Of a stretch of DNA of 60,827 nucleotides, positions 25,722 through 34,487 are shown one piece after another; the stretch's first letter is position 1, and the number at the start of each line of letters is the position of its first letter. The position numbers were made by a program, and so were the translations under genes. The notes beneath the pieces are model-generated. The model saw only the letters and a list, made by a program, of their open reading frames with translations, ran no database searches and had not been told where the DNA came from. This DNA comes from an uncultured Muribaculaceae bacterium (GTDB lineage Bacteria > Bacteroidota > Bacteroidia > Bacteroidales > Muribaculaceae). The stretch lies in NCBI GenBank assembly GCA_910588245.1, contig CAJUQP010000017.1, positions 1 through 60,827 of the forward strand. Reading direction: 5' to 3'.

Positions 25722-27164
25722 ATGACTGAAAATCTGAAAACAACCCGAACATCTTCCGGCCCGGGTTTCCTGACCTCCATCATCCCGATCCTGCTTCTTC
25801 TTGCTTCGCTCGTGCTTCTCATAGTCTTCAAGGGCGCCTCCTCGATAGGCGACTGGAGTCCGTGGGTGCTTCTGTCGGCGGCCGCAGTCAGCCTGGGGCT
25901 TTCCCTGAAGCGCGTGTTGCGCGACGCTTCGTCGCTGCGTGCCGGCATAGCGGAGAGCGCGCGTCAGATACTTCCGGCGATACCCATCCTTGTCTTCATA
26001 TCGCTTCTTTCCACCACGTGGATGCTCGGAGGCATCGTGCCGACCTTCATCCACTACGGGCTTCAGGTGATGAATCCCACATTTTTTCTCGTGACAGTAT
26101 GCGCGGTCAGCTCGTGCATCTCGGTGCTCACGGGCAGTTCCTGGACTACCATAGCCACCATAGGGGTCGCTTTCATGGGAATAGGGGAGATCATGGGATT
26201 CAGCTCGCCGTGGATAGCCGGTGCTGTCATCTCCGGCGCATATTTCGGCGATAAGGTGTCGCCGTTAAGCGACACCACCGTCGTGGCCTCGAGCAGCTGC
26301 GGTGTAGACCTATTCTCTCACATCCGCTTCCTGCTGTTCACCACTGTCCCGTCGATGGCGATAGCGCTGGCGGTGTTTCTTGCCGAAGGTGTCTTCCGCG
26401 ACACGACCTCTGCCTCCGGCGGAGGGCTCGACATCCTCGCATCGCTCCACTCGGCGTTCCGCATCACTCCGTGGGTGCTCCTTGTCCCGGCAGTGACCAT
26501 AGGGATGATAGCCATGCGGGTAAAGACGGTGGTCACCCTCGCGGTGAGCTCGGCCCTCGGAGCTGTGGCGATGCTTCTCTTCCAGCCCCAGATACCTCTC
26601 GACGCTGAATTCTTCCGTTCGCTTTGGTCGGGGGCAGAGTTCCATACCTCCGACGAACGGCTCAACGCCCTTGTCTCGACATCCGGCTTCCTCGGGATGC
26701 TCCCGACGATTATGCTCGTGACGAGCGCGATGGTTTTCGGTGGCGTCATGATAGGCACAGGAATGCTTTCATCCATCTCGAAGGGAATTACGGCACGCCT
26801 GTCGGGACGCCGTTCAGTGGTGGGCGCCACAGTCGGGAGCGGTCTCCTTCTCAACGGCTTCACCGCCGACCAGTATCTGTCCATAATAATCGGAGCCAAT
26901 ATGTATAAGGCGGTCTATGAGCGTACGGGTCTTGCCCCGAGAGTCCTCAGCCGCACGCTTGAGGATTCGGTCTCCGTCACCTCCGTGCTCATTCCCTGGA
27001 ACTCCTGCGGACTTACACAGTCGGCGGTGCTCGGGGTTCCGACGCTTGTCTATCTCCCATATTGCGTGTTCAATTATCTTTCCCCGGTCATGTCTTTTCT
27101 GGTTTCGGCAGGTATAATAGGAGTGGGCGGGCGGATACGCCGTATGGTCAGGCGCACGGCGTGA
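25722..27164 (+). CDS. nhaC: NhaC-family Na+/H+ antiporter
   Basis: The 480-residue inner-membrane protein has about 11-12 hydrophobic helices. SCISVLTGSSWTTIATIGVAFMGIG and GAYFGDKVSPLSDTTVVASS are the conserved intramembrane segments of the NhaC family, and GLLLNGFTADQYLSIIIGANMYK and LIPWNSCGLTQ occur in the C-terminal half. It exchanges cytoplasmic Na+ for H+ (some members exchange malate/lactate or other solutes), which links it to the sodium cycle set up by NQR. It diverges from the lipoprotein gene. Confidence 0.88.
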   Translation: MTENLKTTRTSSGPGFLTSIIPILLLLASLVLLIVFKGASSIGDWSPWVLLSAAAVSLGLSLKRVLRDASSLRAGIAESARQILPAIPILVFISLLSTTWMLGGIVPTFIHYGLQVMNPTFFLVTVCAVSSCISVLTGSSWTTIATIGVAFMGIGEIMGFSSPWIAGAVISGAYFGDKVSPLSDTTVVASSSCGVDLFSHIRFLLFTTVPSMAIALAVFLAEGVFRDTTSASGGGLDILASLHSAFRITPWVLLVPAVTIGMIAMRVKTVVTLAVSSALGAVAMLLFQPQIPLDAEFFRSLWSGAEFHTSDERLNALVSTSGFLGMLPTIMLVTSAMVFGGVMIGTGMLSSISKGITARLSGRRSVVGATVGSGLLLNGFTADQYLSIIIGANMYKAVYERTGLAPRVLSRTLEDSVSVTSVLIPWNSCGLTQSAVLGVPTLVYLPYCVFNYLSPVMSFLVSAGIIGVGGRIRRMVRRTA

Positions 27165-27258
27165 GTGTTATGTATGGCTATATTGCTGAGGTATAGAAGT
27201 ATAGAAATAGAATGGGTGTTGTCGGATGCAAAAAAATTAAAGTTTTTTTGAAAATGGT

Positions 27259-27289
27259 TTTGCAGTTTCGAAAATAATGTCTAACTTTG
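27259..27289 (+). promoter_or_regulatory. Promoter of tRNA-Met
   Basis: -33 box TTTG (27259-27262), 19-nt spacer, -7 box TAACTTTG (27282-27289): an exact consensus match 35 nt upstream of the tRNA. Confidence 0.8.
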
Positions 27290-27323
27290 CACTCGCAAAA
27301 CGGAACAATAAGGTTCCCCGGAC

Positions 27324-27397
27324 GGCGGGATAGCTCAGTTGGTTAGAGCGTCGGATTCATAACCCGGAGGTCCCGAGTTCAATTCTCGGTCCCGCTA
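27324..27397 (+). tRNA. tRNA-Met (anticodon CAT)
   Basis: The 74-nt cloverleaf has acceptor GGCGGGA / TCCCGCT, D arm GCTC/GAGC, anticodon loop TTCATAA (CAT) and T arm CCGAG-TTCAATT-CTCGG. The paired first acceptor base argues against the initiator tRNA. A tRNA-Ile with lysidine-modified CAT cannot be excluded from sequence. The anticodon stem has one A-C mismatch next to the loop. Confidence 0.9.
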
Positions 27398-27400
27398 CAT

Positions 27401-27429
27401 AAACGGTCGGCATAAGATGTCGGCCGTTT
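27401..27429 (+). terminator. Terminator of tRNA-Met
   Basis: The stem AAACGGTCGGCAT / ATGTCGGCCGTTT (two wobble pairs) begins 4 nt after the tRNA and is followed by TTAATTTTT. Confidence 0.85.
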
Positions 27430-27585
27430 TAATTTTTGCGTATGTGGATAGAACCTTCTTCCGGGCCTTTCTCTCATAAGGCATGACATAATAGGAGCGC
27501 GTCCGCAAGTTGCGCTATCGCTGCAGTGATGGTTTGTGTGCCGTTTCTGTTCATAATCACGGTGAGAAACCGTTTTTTTAAGATA

Positions 27586-27621
27586 TTAATTAACTTTTTT
27601 ATGCCAAAAAGTGTTAATTAA
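27586..27621. promoter_or_regulatory. Palindromic site upstream of the Crp/Fnr-type gene
   Basis: The arms TTAATTAAC (27586-27594) and GTTAATTAA (27613-27621) are perfectly inverted, with T and A runs inside that extend the symmetry. It lies 65 nt before the chosen ATG. It could be an autoregulatory operator; this is inference from position and symmetry. Confidence 0.4.
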
Positions 27622-27686
27622 GCGATTCCCTGTTGAAGCCCGTTGCGCGGGTTTCACTCCTAACAACGAAAAAATACCCATGGCTT

Positions 27687-28355
27687 ATGGCATCTATGTA
27701 TGAGATGTTGATGGATCTGCCGCTCTTCAAAGGGGTTGGCAAAGATCAGATTTCATATTTTCTTGAGAAGACGAATATAGATTTCCTCAATTATTCCGAC
27801 TCGGCTACGGTGGTTGACTGTGGCGATCCGGTGAAGATGATCAAGTTTGTTATTTCAGGGAGGGTGAGGATTATCCATCCTCTTGACTCGGCGTCGATAT
27901 CGGTGGAGGAGATCGCCGGATTCGGGAGGGTGCTCGGAGCGGAGCGTCTCTTCGGCATAACGACGGGCTATCCCTATAGGGTTGAGGCGCTCGGCAAGAC
28001 GAGCGTGATGGAGTTCAGCAAGGAGCAATACGTTAACCTCCTGCATTCCGACAGGATTTATATCCTTAATTTTTTCAATTATCTGTCGCTGCGTGCGCAG
28101 CGGCCCGTGGAGGCTATGATGCATTACAGCCACGATGACATAAGGAGCCGGCTATGTGTGCTCATAAGCATGCTCACCGATCCGGGCTCGGCCGGGCTTG
28201 CGATCAATGCCACCGACGAGGCCCTCGCCGGGTATTGTGGTAAGACCCGTGAGGAGGTCTCGGCCTGGAAGGGGGCGGCGCAGGAGGCGGGGCTCATAAC
28301 CGTATCAGAAGGTTGCATACGGATCCGCTCGAGGATGGAATTTCTCGACGTGTGA
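27687..28355 (+). CDS. Crp/Fnr-family transcriptional regulator
   Basis: About 222 residues: an N-terminal cyclic-nucleotide-binding-like beta-roll (LPLFKGVGKDQISYFLE, VVDCGDPVKMIKFVISGRVRI) and a C-terminal winged helix (DEALAGYCGKTREEVSAWKGAAQEAGLI). No Cys cluster for an Fnr iron-sulfur site is visible, and the phosphate-binding cassette of cAMP-binding Crp is not conserved, so the ligand is unknown. The start was moved to the ATG of MASMYEML because the longer frame opens with TTG and has no family similarity. Confidence 0.85.
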   Translation: MASMYEMLMDLPLFKGVGKDQISYFLEKTNIDFLNYSDSATVVDCGDPVKMIKFVISGRVRIIHPLDSASISVEEIAGFGRVLGAERLFGITTGYPYRVEALGKTSVMEFSKEQYVNLLHSDRIYILNFFNYLSLRAQRPVEAMMHYSHDDIRSRLCVLISMLTDPGSAGLAINATDEALAGYCGKTREEVSAWKGAAQEAGLITVSEGCIRIRSRMEFLDV

Positions 28356-28554
28356 GGAGCAGGCTTGGTGTTTCGCGCCCGGATTCTGACGGTCGCCGGC
28401 TTGTAAAGCCATCTTTTTTGATGATTATATTGCTGTCGGTTCAGGATTTTTATTTAATTTTGCAGCATTACCCTCAGTCGGAGGGTGTGTGTCATCCGCT
28501 GACGCATGCTCCGTGCGTATGAGGGACAACAGATACTTAAAGCAATATCATAAG

Positions 28555-29880
28555 ATGGCATCACACATCATCCTGAAAACGAAACTCGCCGCTCTCAGTT
28601 TCCTCGAATTCGCCGTATGGGGCGCCTATCTCACATCGCTTGGCATATATCTGTCGGGCGCGGGCCTCGGCGACAAGATTTTCTGGTTCTACACAGTGCA
28701 GGGCATAGTGTCCATTTTCATGCCAGCCCTTGTGGGCATCGTCGCCGACAGATGGATACAGGCGCAGCGTATGCTCAGCCTCTGCCAGCTGATTGCCGGG
28801 CTCTCGATGTGTGGCGCTGCCTGGTATTGCTCTACGGCCACGCCGGTTGAGTTCGGCCCCCTCTTCACGCTCTACACCATCTCGGTGGCGTTTTTCATGC
28901 CTACCATAGGCCTCAACAACTCCGTGGCCTATACCGCCCTCGGCAAAGCCGGACTCGATACTGTCAAGCATTTCCCTCCCGTCAGGGTGTTCGGCACGGT
29001 GGGTTTCATCTGCTCCATGCTTCTCACAAATTTCCTGCGCATTGACGGCGCGTCGATGCAGGAGACATACTTCCAGCTTTATTCCTCAGGCATACTCAGC
29101 CTCGTCATGGCTGTCTACGCCCTGACAATGCCCGAATGTCCGGTGTCGAAGGGGGGCGATTCCAAGTCGCTTTCCGAAGCACTCGGCCTCAAGGCTTTCG
29201 CCCTTTTCAAGGATAAGAAAATGGCGGTGTTCTTCATTTTCTCCATGCTTCTCGGCGTCTCCCTCCAGATCACCAACAGTTACGGCACCACTTTCATCAA
29301 CGCCTACAGGGATGTGGCGGAGTTCGCCTCGACCTGGGGGGCGCGCAACGCCACGGCGCTCGTGTCGCTCTCCCAGATGTCGGAGACGCTCTGCATCCTT
29401 CTCATACCCTATGCGTTGCGCCGTTTCGGCATAAAGGGGGTGATGCTGCTCGCCATGTTTGGATGGGTGCTCAGGTTCGGCTTTTTCGGACTCGGTGATC
29501 CCGGTTCCGGAGTGTGGCTTTTCGTGCTATCCATGATAGTCTACGGAGTTGCCTTCGATTTCTTCAACATATCAGGCTCCCTCTACGTCGACAAAAAGAC
29601 CGACCCTTCGATGCGCAGTTCGGCCCAGGGTCTCTTCATGCTGATGACCAACGGCGTGGGGGCGGCATTGGGCACACTCGCCGCCGGAGCAGTGGTCAAC
29701 AGCTACGTCTTCACCCCCGGACTCACCCCTGCCGAGCAGATAGAGGGCTGGCACGTGTCGTGGTATATTTTCGCCGCATATGCGCTGGCTGTCGCCGTGG
29801 CTTTCTGGGTGGTCTTCAAGGATGATGAGAAACCCGGTGTGAGTGTCGACAAGGCATATGATGACTCCGAGACCATGTGA
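28555..29880 (+). CDS. MFS transporter, NupG-like nucleoside permease
   Basis: The 441-residue protein begins MASHIILKTKLAALSFLEFAVWG; the frame is open upstream but the ATG before MASH gives the family start. Twelve hydrophobic helices are visible. LEFAVWGAYLTSLGIYL and VGIVADRW, with the long central loop after helix 6, follow the nucleoside:H+ symporter branch of the major facilitator superfamily (NupG/XapB). It imports nucleosides across the inner membrane. A -7-like TAATTTTG is at 28455-28462. Confidence 0.82.
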   Translation: MASHIILKTKLAALSFLEFAVWGAYLTSLGIYLSGAGLGDKIFWFYTVQGIVSIFMPALVGIVADRWIQAQRMLSLCQLIAGLSMCGAAWYCSTATPVEFGPLFTLYTISVAFFMPTIGLNNSVAYTALGKAGLDTVKHFPPVRVFGTVGFICSMLLTNFLRIDGASMQETYFQLYSSGILSLVMAVYALTMPECPVSKGGDSKSLSEALGLKAFALFKDKKMAVFFIFSMLLGVSLQITNSYGTTFINAYRDVAEFASTWGARNATALVSLSQMSETLCILLIPYALRRFGIKGVMLLAMFGWVLRFGFFGLGDPGSGVWLFVLSMIVYGVAFDFFNISGSLYVDKKTDPSMRSSAQGLFMLMTNGVGAALGTLAAGAVVNSYVFTPGLTPAEQIEGWHVSWYIFAAYALAVAVAFWVVFKDDEKPGVSVDKAYDDSETM

Positions 29881-29923
29881 TGGAAAGGGGAGGGAATGTT
29901 GTTGAACATACAGACGGATTATT

Positions 29924-30640
29924 ATGATACAGTTCTATGCCCCCGACATTGAGGCCACCGGGGTGCTTCCCGAGTCGGATTCGGCGCATTGCTGCCGGGT
30001 GCTCCGCATGAGGGAGGGGGATGAGGTGGCCGTCGTCGACGGTAATGGTCACCGTTTCAGGTGTGTCATAGTTGAGGCTCACCCTAAGCACACGGTCGTG
30101 GAGATAACCGGATGTGAGGATGTGCCCAACCACTGGGGCGCCGCGATCACTCTTGCCGTGGCTCCTACGAAGCATTCCGACCGTATGGAATGGATGCTCG
30201 AGAAGGTTGTAGAGATCGGGGTGAACCGCGTGGCGCTCTTAAGGTGTGCCAGGAGCGAGAGGAAGGAGATAAAGACAGAGAGGCTGCGCAAGGTCATGGT
30301 CTCCGCCATGAAGCAGAGTCTGAAAGGGGTGCTTCCCGAGATAGGGGAGATGACGTCTTTCAGGAGCTTCGTCGACAGTGTCGGCGACGGCGTCGGGAAG
30401 TTTTTCGGATATTGTTCCGACGAGTATCCCCGCCTTGACTTCACGGAGGTGTGTCGTGCCGGTGAGCCTGTCGTGGTCATGATAGGCCCGGAGGGGGATT
30501 TCTCGCCAGAGGAGGTTGAATATGCCGTGTCGAAGGGATTCGTGCCCGTCACGTTCGGCGCGAGCCGTCTGCGCACGGAGACCGCGGCTCTTTATGGCGT
30601 CACGGCCGTGCATGTCATCAACAGTCTGAAGCGCGACTGA
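29924..30640 (+). CDS. rsmE: 16S rRNA (uracil-1498-N3)-methyltransferase
   Basis: The 238-residue SPOUT-class methyltransferase modifies U1498 in the decoding region. The AdoMet knot is in MIGPEGDFSPEEVEYA and FGASRLRTETAALYGV near the C-terminus; the N-terminal PUA-like part has HCCRVLRMREGDEVAVVDG. It starts 43 bp after the nucleoside transporter gene and may be on the same transcript. Confidence 0.94.
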   Translation: MIQFYAPDIEATGVLPESDSAHCCRVLRMREGDEVAVVDGNGHRFRCVIVEAHPKHTVVEITGCEDVPNHWGAAITLAVAPTKHSDRMEWMLEKVVEIGVNRVALLRCARSERKEIKTERLRKVMVSAMKQSLKGVLPEIGEMTSFRSFVDSVGDGVGKFFGYCSDEYPRLDFTEVCRAGEPVVVMIGPEGDFSPEEVEYAVSKGFVPVTFGASRLRTETAALYGVTAVHVINSLKRD

Positions 30641-30684
30641 GCCGTTGCCCCGGGATGGTGGCCGGTGCGCCGGTCGCTATGTGA

Positions 30685-30732
30685 CAAAAGCTTCGGCCGA
30701 TACCGTCGAGACGGTATCGGCCGAAGCTTTTG
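30685..30732. terminator. Bidirectional terminator between rsmE and the M23 peptidase gene
   Basis: A perfect 23-bp inverted repeat with only 2 nt between the arms, ending in AAAA/TTTT on both sides, lies between convergent genes. Confidence 0.9.
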
Positions 30733-30756
30733 ACTTATGTACGGGTCAATGATCTC

Positions 30757-31698
30757 TTATTTGAGCTTGAGCACCTGTCCGACCTTGATCATGTCGCTGT
30801 TCGACATGCCGTTGATCTTGCGGAGAGAGGTGGCCGAAAGTCCATATGATTTTGCGATGGATGAGAGTGTGTCGCCGCGTTTCACAGTGTAGCTTTCCCT
30901 CTCCGATTCAGCCGCGCGGTAGGGATTGCCGCCCTCGGCTTTTGCATACCGGCCGCGGGGGTCATAGTTGCGGGCCTTGGTGTATGTCCGCTTGTCGAAC
31001 ATGTAGGTGTCAGTGTGGGTGGTCTGGTTGGCGAAGTCGAATATGGCCGCAGGGTTGATGGCATATCCCATGAAGCGTGTCTCGAAATGGAGGTGGGGGC
31101 CTGTGCTGCGTCCCGTGCTTCCGCCGAGACCGATGGGATCGCCGGCCTTGACAACCTGGTCGGGTTTCACGAGGGCTTTGTTGAGGTGTCCGTATACGGT
31201 CTCGAGGTTGTTGGGATGGCGCAGGATTATGTAGTTGCCGAATCCTTTGCGCTCATAAGCCGTGAGACGCACTTTGCCGTCGAAAGCGGCATATATCGTG
31301 TCGTTGCTTTTTATCTGGAGGTCGATCCCCTTGTGCATTCTTCCGAAGCGTGCCCTGTAGCCGTAGTTGGAGGTCACTCTTCCGGGCACCGGCATGAAGT
31401 AGCCGGTCACGTCGATGAGCTGTGTGTCGGGCACGTCAGCCGCGTTGAAGGGGTTCACTGCCTTGCTGTTCCATCCTTCGGTGAAGATGTCTGGTTCCGG
31501 CTCGATGTCGTCGATGAGGTCGATGAAAGTGTTCTTCTCCACCAGGCGGATCTGGTCTTTGTTCTTGGCCTGGTTTGCGAGGAGCTGCTTGTGGGCGTCA
31601 GAGTGGGGTGATTTGCTTGTTATTGTCTGTGCCGGCGCTTCGAAAGCGAGGAAAGCCGCCGCGATGGCCAGCACTGATATTTTTCCGATAAAATTCAT
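30757..31698 (-). CDS. M23 peptidase with LysM domain
   Basis: The 313-residue secreted protein has a signal peptide (about 1-23), a LytM/M23 zinc endopeptidase domain (about 105-215) with the metal ligands in MHKGIDL and GPHLHFE, and a C-terminal LysM domain (about 268-312: YTVKRGDTLSSIAKSYGLS). It should bind and cut peptidoglycan cross-bridges in the periplasm. All zinc ligands of active M23 enzymes are present, so it is probably catalytic rather than an EnvC-like activator. Confidence 0.9.
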   Translation of the reverse strand: MNFIGKISVLAIAAAFLAFEAPAQTITSKSPHSDAHKQLLANQAKNKDQIRLVEKNTFIDLIDDIEPEPDIFTEGWNSKAVNPFNAADVPDTQLIDVTGYFMPVPGRVTSNYGYRARFGRMHKGIDLQIKSNDTIYAAFDGKVRLTAYERKGFGNYIILRHPNNLETVYGHLNKALVKPDQVVKAGDPIGLGGSTGRSTGPHLHFETRFMGYAINPAAIFDFANQTTHTDTYMFDKRTYTKARNYDPRGRYAKAEGGNPYRAAESERESYTVKRGDTLSSIAKSYGLSATSLRKINGMSNSDMIKVGQVLKLK

Positions 31699-31742
31699 GT
31701 CTTTAGTCTGGATCTTACAAGAAGAGGGTGGGTCTCCGGGTA

Positions 31743-32210
31743 TTATTGGTTAGTCTCGTCTGATGCGTAAAGGAAAGAGATGGAAGCGGGCGTATAGTCG
31801 AACACCTCTTCCGGTTTGAAGAACCGGGCGATCTCCACGAGCGCGTTCTCGGGGGAGTCGGAGGCGTGGATTATGTTGGCCTGGCCGCTCATGCAGAAGT
31901 CGCCGCGGAGAGTGCCGGGAGCGGCCTTGCGGCCGTTGGTGGCTCCCACCATCGTGCGGAACACACTGACAACGTCAACTCCCTTGAGCACCATGCAGAC
32001 CACGGGCGAGGCCATCATCGAGGCGCAGAGACCGGGGAAGAAGGGCTTGTCGACAAGGTGCGCGTAGTGCTCTCTGAGAATCTTCTCGTCGAGCTGCATC
32101 ATTTTCATCGCGGTGATGATGATGCCGCGTTTCTGAATCCTGTCGATCACCTCTCCTATGAGGCCTCTCTCCACGCATGATGGTTTGAGTATGACTAATG
32201 TCTGTTCCAT
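31743..32210 (-). CDS. ndk: Nucleoside diphosphate kinase
   Basis: The 155-residue enzyme balances NTP pools by phosphate transfer through an active-site His, here in NIIHASDSPENA. MEQTLVILKPSCVERGLIGEVIDRI is the normal N-terminus. It is slightly longer than the 140-143 residues of most bacterial forms, as in other Bacteroidetes. A -7-like TAACTTTG (32259-32252) lies upstream. Confidence 0.95.
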   Translation of the reverse strand: MEQTLVILKPSCVERGLIGEVIDRIQKRGIIITAMKMMQLDEKILREHYAHLVDKPFFPGLCASMMASPVVCMVLKGVDVVSVFRTMVGATNGRKAAPGTLRGDFCMSGQANIIHASDSPENALVEIARFFKPEEVFDYTPASISFLYASDETNQ

Positions 32211-32646
32211 AGTTCTTTAAAAATTTTTAAGATTTCTCTTTCCTGTCTGTTCAAAGTTACAACATCATTCCGTTGATTCCTAATTATTTTTCGTTATTTT
32301 TTCTGAAAGTTGGTTGCATTTGCGAAATCGGTGCCTGTAATTCATTGATTATTAAGTGAGGATAAAGTTTATATGTTTTACAACATGTTTTTCCGGCGCT
32401 TGCACAATGGCATTTCGAGTGTGCAGAAATTGACGTTTTGAAATGTGAAAATATGTTAACTCAAGATTAACCTCGGCAAAATCAAAAAATTATGCATCCG
32501 GCCTCATCGGCTGCCGCGAGAGGGAGGGGAGGAGGATCGCGGTTGCCGGGTGAACAAAGGGCGGATTGGATTGTAGAGATATAAAAGCCGTGTCTCCGGG
32601 ATTTCCCCGGCAGACTGCGGAAGAGGATTCCACCTTAATTATATCT
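32211..32646. other. Divergent intergenic region between ndk and the MscS-type gene
   Basis: These 436 bases are AT-rich near ndk and hold that gene's -7 box. No gene, RNA or strong hairpin is seen; a frame open into the MscS gene here lacks similarity. Confidence 0.6.
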
Positions 32647-34278
32647 ATGATGATGTCGCAACTGTTATCTATAATGGCTTCCCAGGCCAAAGCCGCCGCC
32701 GACACGGGGGCCGCACTGCCGCCGGTGGCGCTCACTCAGCATGCCGCCGAAGAATCGTATGCCATCGCTCGTCTGCTGATGGATCTCGACCGTTTCCTTC
32801 TCGGTCTCGTCGGGATGGAGCACAACACTACGCTTTTCAACATCATCTATGCCGTGCTGGTGTTCATGCTCGCCTGGGCAGTGGGGTGGGTGCTTCAATG
32901 GATCATCGTGGCTATCTTCCGCAAATTCGGCGACCGTTTCCACAACGACCTCTACCTCGATCTGCGTCAGTCTCATTTCTTCTCAAAGACTGCGAGGATA
33001 GTGCCTCCTATCCTGTTCCTGATCCTCATACAGTTCACCCTCAGCGACCGCGCCGTTCTGTCGATGTGGCTCACGCGGCTGTCGTGGATCTACATAGCCT
33101 TCATCGTCTGCACGTCGCTCTGCATCGTGACGGAGGCTGTGTGGCATCATGTCGACTCGCGCGCCAACAAGCGCAAGCTTCCGTTGCGCGGCCTCGTGCA
33201 GCTCGTCAAGGGGATAATCTGGATAGTATTCGCCATCATTGTGCTCGCCATCGTCATGGACAAGTCGCCGGGCGCGCTGCTGGCCGGCTTCGGAGTCTTC
33301 GCATCGGTGCTCATGCTCGTGTTCAAAGACAGTATTCTCGGCGTCGTGGCCGGCGTGCAACTCTCTGAAAACGACTCGCTCCACGTGGGAGACTGGATAA
33401 AGGTGCCCGGCACGGATGCCAACGGCACGGTGCTCGAGGTGTCGCTGATTCAGATAAAGGTGCTCAACTGGGACAAGACCATCACCACGATACCCCCCTA
33501 CAATCTCGTGAGCGGCAGTTTCACCAATTTCCGCAACATGCAGGAGAGCAACACGCGGCGCATACAGCGCTCCTATATGATAGATGCCGACAGCGTCGTG
33601 CCGACCGACGACCATCTGCTTGATGAGTTCTCGCAGATACCGCTGATGAAAGACTGGATAGAGAAGAAGAAAGCCCAGCGGGCCGCGGGGAAGGTGTGCG
33701 ATGTCAACAATCCGGAGGGACTTGCCGACGGATCGCTTGAGACTAACCTCGGTGTCTTCAGGGCCTACATGAAGATGTGGCTCGACGCGAATCCCGACAT
33801 AGCGCAGGGTGGCATATGTTTCTGTTTCGTCACTACCTTGCCGCAGACGGCCAACGGCATACCGCTGCAGGTGTATTGCTTCACCAACACCTCGGCATGG
33901 CTGCAGTATGAGGCCATCATGGCCGGCGTGTTTGAGCACATGGCAGCGATGCTCTATAAATTCCACCTCTACACCTATGAGGCCGCTTCGGGCCGCGACA
34001 CGGTGCTCGACGGCTGGATGAGTCCCGGCAAGAATCCGGATGTGCTCTTCGGTCTTCCTTATCCCTTCTTCAACGCTTCCGGCACTCCGGAGGCTCCCGG
34101 ACGTCCCGTGCAGCAGAGCCAGTCGCCCCAGCCCTCGGCCATGCAGCCCTCGCCTGCCCCCTCGCCGGCTCCCTCGCCGGCTCCGTCTGCCGCACCTTCG
34201 GCATCACAGTCGGCCGGCGAAGTGCACGCCGGTTCCGCTTCGTCTGCTTCGCCGTCATCTCCGTCATCTCCGGCATAG
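32647..34278 (+). CDS. Mechanosensitive channel, MscS family
   Basis: About 543 residues. Several N-terminal helices lead to the MscS core: pore helix GALLAGFGVFASVLMLVFKDSILGVVAGVQL, then the beta domain HVGDWIKVPGTDANGTVLEVSLIQIKVLNWD. This arrangement resembles the larger YbdG/YnaI-type channels that release solutes on hypo-osmotic shock. The last 65 residues are a Pro/Ser/Ala-rich low-complexity tail with repeated PAPS units, probably disordered in the cytoplasm. The ATG cluster MMMSQLL was chosen as start. Confidence 0.85.
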   Translation: MMMSQLLSIMASQAKAAADTGAALPPVALTQHAAEESYAIARLLMDLDRFLLGLVGMEHNTTLFNIIYAVLVFMLAWAVGWVLQWIIVAIFRKFGDRFHNDLYLDLRQSHFFSKTARIVPPILFLILIQFTLSDRAVLSMWLTRLSWIYIAFIVCTSLCIVTEAVWHHVDSRANKRKLPLRGLVQLVKGIIWIVFAIIVLAIVMDKSPGALLAGFGVFASVLMLVFKDSILGVVAGVQLSENDSLHVGDWIKVPGTDANGTVLEVSLIQIKVLNWDKTITTIPPYNLVSGSFTNFRNMQESNTRRIQRSYMIDADSVVPTDDHLLDEFSQIPLMKDWIEKKKAQRAAGKVCDVNNPEGLADGSLETNLGVFRAYMKMWLDANPDIAQGGICFCFVTTLPQTANGIPLQVYCFTNTSAWLQYEAIMAGVFEHMAAMLYKFHLYTYEAASGRDTVLDGWMSPGKNPDVLFGLPYPFFNASGTPEAPGRPVQQSQSPQPSAMQPSPAPSPAPSPAPSAAPSASQSAGEVHAGSASSASPSSPSSPA

Positions 34279-34381
34279 ACATTATGCCCGTGAAGACCAG
34301 GCACAAAAATAATATTATTTCCTTGGGAATATGGATTTGGGCATTTCGATGAAAATGACTATTTTTTTGATTTCAGTTGCA

Positions 34382-34414
34382 CCTGCTTAGCGTTAATAAT
34401 TAACGCTAAGCAGG
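34382..34414. promoter_or_regulatory. 33-bp perfect palindrome before the RloAB operon
   Basis: Two 15-bp arms (CCTGCTTAGCGTTAA and its complement) surround TAA. It ends 16 nt before the -33 box of the RloA promoter. No U-tract follows directly, so an operator or cruciform is as likely as a terminator for the upstream channel gene. Confidence 0.55.
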
Positions 34415-34430
34415 CTGATCAGCCCATATT

Positions 34431-34462
34431 TTTGCTATAATCAGAAAATAATTGTAACTTTG
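34431..34462 (+). promoter_or_regulatory. Promoter of the RloAB pair
   Basis: -33 box TTTG (34431-34434), 20-nt spacer, -7 box TAACTTTG (34455-34462): exact consensus, 25 nt before the RloA ATG. Confidence 0.75.
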
Positions 34463-34487
34463 CGGTTAGAATTAAACGTTATAAGCA

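Noticed and set aside
32983..33966. Minus-strand open frame of 327 codons
   Set aside because: Shadow of the MscS-type channel gene; the His/Glu/Arg-rich translation is typical of antisense frames.
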